A stretch of 64,000 bases of DNA from Locusta migratoria (lineage: Eukaryota; Arthropoda; Insecta; Orthoptera; Acrididae): positions 568,001 to 632,000 of the forward strand of contig JAOYRU010000101.1 of the NCBI GenBank assembly GCA_026315105.1, written 5' to 3'. Made by a program: the position numbers and the translations under genes. The notes under the pieces are model-generated. The model was not told where the DNA came from, made no database searches, and worked only from the letters and a program-made list of their open reading frames with translations. Positions 63,998 through 64,000 of the stretch are shown here, in pieces (position 1 is the stretch's first letter; the number at the start of each line of letters is the position of its first letter).

Positions 63998-64000
63998 TGC
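63998..64000 (-). tRNA. tRNA-Gly-TCC: tRNA-Gly(TCC), last three bases only
   Basis: The window ends three bases into this minus-strand gene; identity rests on its position 251 bases after Ile, as in other three-motif units. Confidence 0.85.

Larger units (their letters stand above)
1..64000. repeat. Tandem array of a five-tRNA cassette, 34 units
   Basis: The same cassette of five tRNA genes recurs 34 times in the same orientation with no other sequence between copies. Unit starts were set at the first base of tRNA-Gly(CCC). Point differences between units are few. The observed unit lengths fit 1,820 bp plus the poly(A) length, plus 0, 10 or 20 bp for the 10-bp motif, plus 165-173 bp where the SINE is present, minus 1 where a T run is 6 instead of 7. 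Both window ends lie inside the array, so it continues on each side. Such homogeneity is what unequal crossing-over or gene conversion produces in tandem families. Assembly error in copy number cannot be excluded from the sequence. Confidence 0.98.
62561..64000 (+). repeat. Cassette unit 34 (cut by window edge)
   Basis: Contains four complete tRNA genes and the first three plus-strand bases of Gly(TCC). Three 10-bp motifs; GGGTTAC marker; Gly(CCC) B-box variant. Confidence 0.96.

Noticed and set aside
1..64000. CRISPR array, rDNA or 5S repeat, or LTR retrotransposon array
   Set aside because: The repeat unit is far too long for CRISPR, contains no rRNA-like sequence, no terminal repeats and no reverse transcriptase or other long frame; the tRNA genes account for the periodic structure.
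1..64000. Bacterial or organellar tRNA operon
   Set aside because: CCA is not encoded, Ile has AAT, terminators are T runs after each gene, and a poly(A) SINE is present; all fit a eukaryotic nuclear array.
1..64000. A new defence or phage-like system
   Set aside because: No protein-coding gene can be supported anywhere in the window.

Overview
The whole 64 kb window is one head-to-tail tandem array of a tRNA-gene cassette. I count 34 units (33 complete, the last cut by the window edge). Each unit carries five nuclear-type tRNA genes in fixed order: tRNA-Gly(CCC) +, elongator tRNA-Met(CAT) +, tRNA-Glu(CTC) +, tRNA-Ile(AAT) + and tRNA-Gly(TCC) -. There is no supportable protein-coding gene; every open frame is short and runs through tRNA genes or poly(A) tracts.

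Organism: the tRNAs have eukaryotic, metazoan-like sequences (no encoded CCA, internal A and B boxes, T-run Pol III terminators, Ile with AAT anticodon). The base composition is mixed. A short poly(A)-tailed SINE is present. I suspect an arthropod, perhaps an arachnid such as a tick, because of the SINE style and the arthropod-like Gly(TCC) and Ile genes. That is an inference of moderate to low confidence. Tandem tRNA cassettes are known from other eukaryotes, for example the 3.18 kb tDNA repeat of Xenopus laevis and the tRNA arrays of Entamoeba.

Layout: units are 1,835-2,022 bp. Length variation is accounted for by four sites: (1) a SINE insertion of 165-173 bp in the tRNA-Gly(CCC) gene of nine units (1, 5-10, 12, 14); (2) a poly(A) tract of 14-31 nt between Gly(TCC) and the next Gly(CCC); (3) a 10-bp tandem motif with 2, 3 or 4 copies between Ile and Gly(TCC); (4) a run of 6 or 7 T downstream of the poly(A). 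The left third (about 7.5-27 kb) is rich in SINE-bearing units and shows two-unit higher-order duplications. The right half has intact Gly(CCC) genes, but a B-box variant appears in six units (3, 27, 30, 31, 32, 34).

Together the units would supply tRNAs for Gly (GGG, GGA), Met, Glu (GAG) and Ile. Ile and Gly(TCC) converge; Gly(TCC) and the next Gly(CCC) diverge around the poly(A) tract. Several families have array-wide oddities (Glu has T at the normally invariant C56; Met has a G5-G68 mismatch and no close T-run terminator). It is therefore open whether all members are active genes or whether part of the array is behaving like a satellite.
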